A DNA stretch of 5,490 nucleotides from assembly GCA_903899865.1 (NCBI GenBank), contig CAIUKZ010000349.1, positions 1 through 5,490 of the forward strand, written 5' to 3'. The notes under the pieces were generated by a model. It was not told the origin of the DNA and made no database searches. It worked only from the letters and a program-made list of their open reading frames with translations. A program made the position numbers and the translations under genes. The DNA comes from an uncultured Bacteroidales bacterium (lineage in GTDB: Bacteria > Bacteroidota > Bacteroidia > Bacteroidales > Paludibacteraceae). Of this stretch, positions 5,097 to 5,490 are shown piece after piece. Every line of letters starts with the position of its first letter. The stretch's first letter is position 1.

Positions 5097-5490
5097 TTAT
5101 TTTACCACCACTTTTTGAGTCGACACCTTACCATCCACTTGGGCTTTGAAGATGTAAACACCACTAGACATATTCAAGTCAGAGCTGATGTAGTCTTTGC
5201 TACTTGACGATTGTTTAAATGATGCCACTTGCTTACCTGCTAGGTCGTAAACAGATATGATAGCATTTTCAGCAACAACATCGTCAGCTATTTTCAAGAT
5301 AAAGTGACCATCTACTACTGGGTTAGGTTGCACGCTTAAGAACTCAGATGAAGCTAATATTCCTGGTTGAATGTCTGTTGGAACGCCACCTGTCGCAGTG
5401 AAGGCAGCAACTATAGCTTGAGCATAGCAACGTGCTAACCAATCATTGGGATGAAGTGAATTTGACAAGCAACTTGCAACTCCTTTTCTC
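5097..5490 (-). CDS. C-terminal part of a secreted protein with T9SS type A sorting domain (start outside window)
   Basis: 130 residues are visible and the frame is open to the window edge, so the N-terminus is missing. A TTG at 5468 is an internal leucine codon, not a start. Visible residues 1-36 (RKGVASCLSNSLHPNDW, then LARCYAQAIVAAF) are the end of an unidentified domain. A linker (37-47) leads to a clear T9SS type A sorting domain (about 48-130): LSVQPNPVVDGHFILKI with PNP at 55-57, ISVYDLAGKQVASF (78-91), MSSGVYIFKAQVDG (107-120) and the basic end QKVVVK (125-130). Family knowledge: such domains take proteins across the outer membrane, where they are cleaved or anchored to surface lipopolysaccharide. 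The N-domain's SLHPNDW followed by an alanine-rich helix loosely recalls the last histidine block of SGNH/GDSL hydrolases, but this is weak. It ends at a strong terminator and lies in the same direction as the GH42 operon. Confidence 0.9.
   Translation of the reverse strand, partial: RKGVASCLSNSLHPNDWLARCYAQAIVAAFTATGGVPTDIQPGILASSEFLSVQPNPVVDGHFILKIADDVVAENAIISVYDLAGKQVASFKQSSSSKDYISSDLNMSSGVYIFKAQVDGKVSTQKVVVK

Overview
The window looks like a chromosomal piece of a Bacteroidota (Bacteroidetes) genome. Evidence: AT-rich DNA; no Shine-Dalgarno sequences ahead of the starts; two promoters of the phylum-specific type (TTG, about 19-20 nt, TAnnTTTG); two proteins with type IX secretion (T9SS) C-terminal sorting-domain features; and a KsgA, GH42 and GtrA of Bacteroidetes character. 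I cannot name the genus.

Layout from left to right. (1) Positions 1-473, minus strand: a GtrA-family membrane protein cut by the window edge at its C-terminus; no in-frame stop lies inside the window. (2) Positions 474-627: a divergent intergenic region with a good minus-strand promoter for gtrA. (3) Positions 628-1416, plus: rsmA (ksgA), the 16S rRNA dimethyladenosine methyltransferase. (4) Positions 1417-2075: a 659-nt stretch with no convincing gene. It holds a degenerate 30-bp tandem repeat, a GNRA-capped hairpin, GTG/ATG-rich low-complexity sequence and three helically spaced direct repeats. (5) Positions 2076-2435, plus: a small exported protein that is little more than a signal peptide plus a sorting-domain-like beta fold. 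(6) Positions 2454-2489: a strong bidirectional terminator between convergent genes. (7) Positions 2513-4931, minus: a two-gene operon of a secreted GH42 beta-galactosidase followed 7-13 nt later by ppnP (pyrimidine/purine nucleoside phosphorylase), read from a consensus promoter at 4956-4985. (8) Positions 5035-5070: a perfect 15-bp hairpin terminator. (9) Positions 5097-5490, minus: the C-terminal end of a secreted protein with a clear T9SS type A sorting domain.

How the genes fit together: rsmA is ribosome housekeeping and gtrA is probably cell-envelope polysaccharide related. The right half is a small secretion and glycan-use neighbourhood. The GH42 enzyme has a signal peptide but no sorting domain, so it probably acts in the periplasm, while the protein upstream of it is probably sent to the cell surface by T9SS. 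The pairing of a galactosidase with a nucleoside phosphorylase is unusual. I see no defence system, CRISPR array, mobile element or clearly new multi-gene system. The least explained sequence is the 1482-1943 non-coding block and the nearly cargo-free T9SS-like protein next to it.
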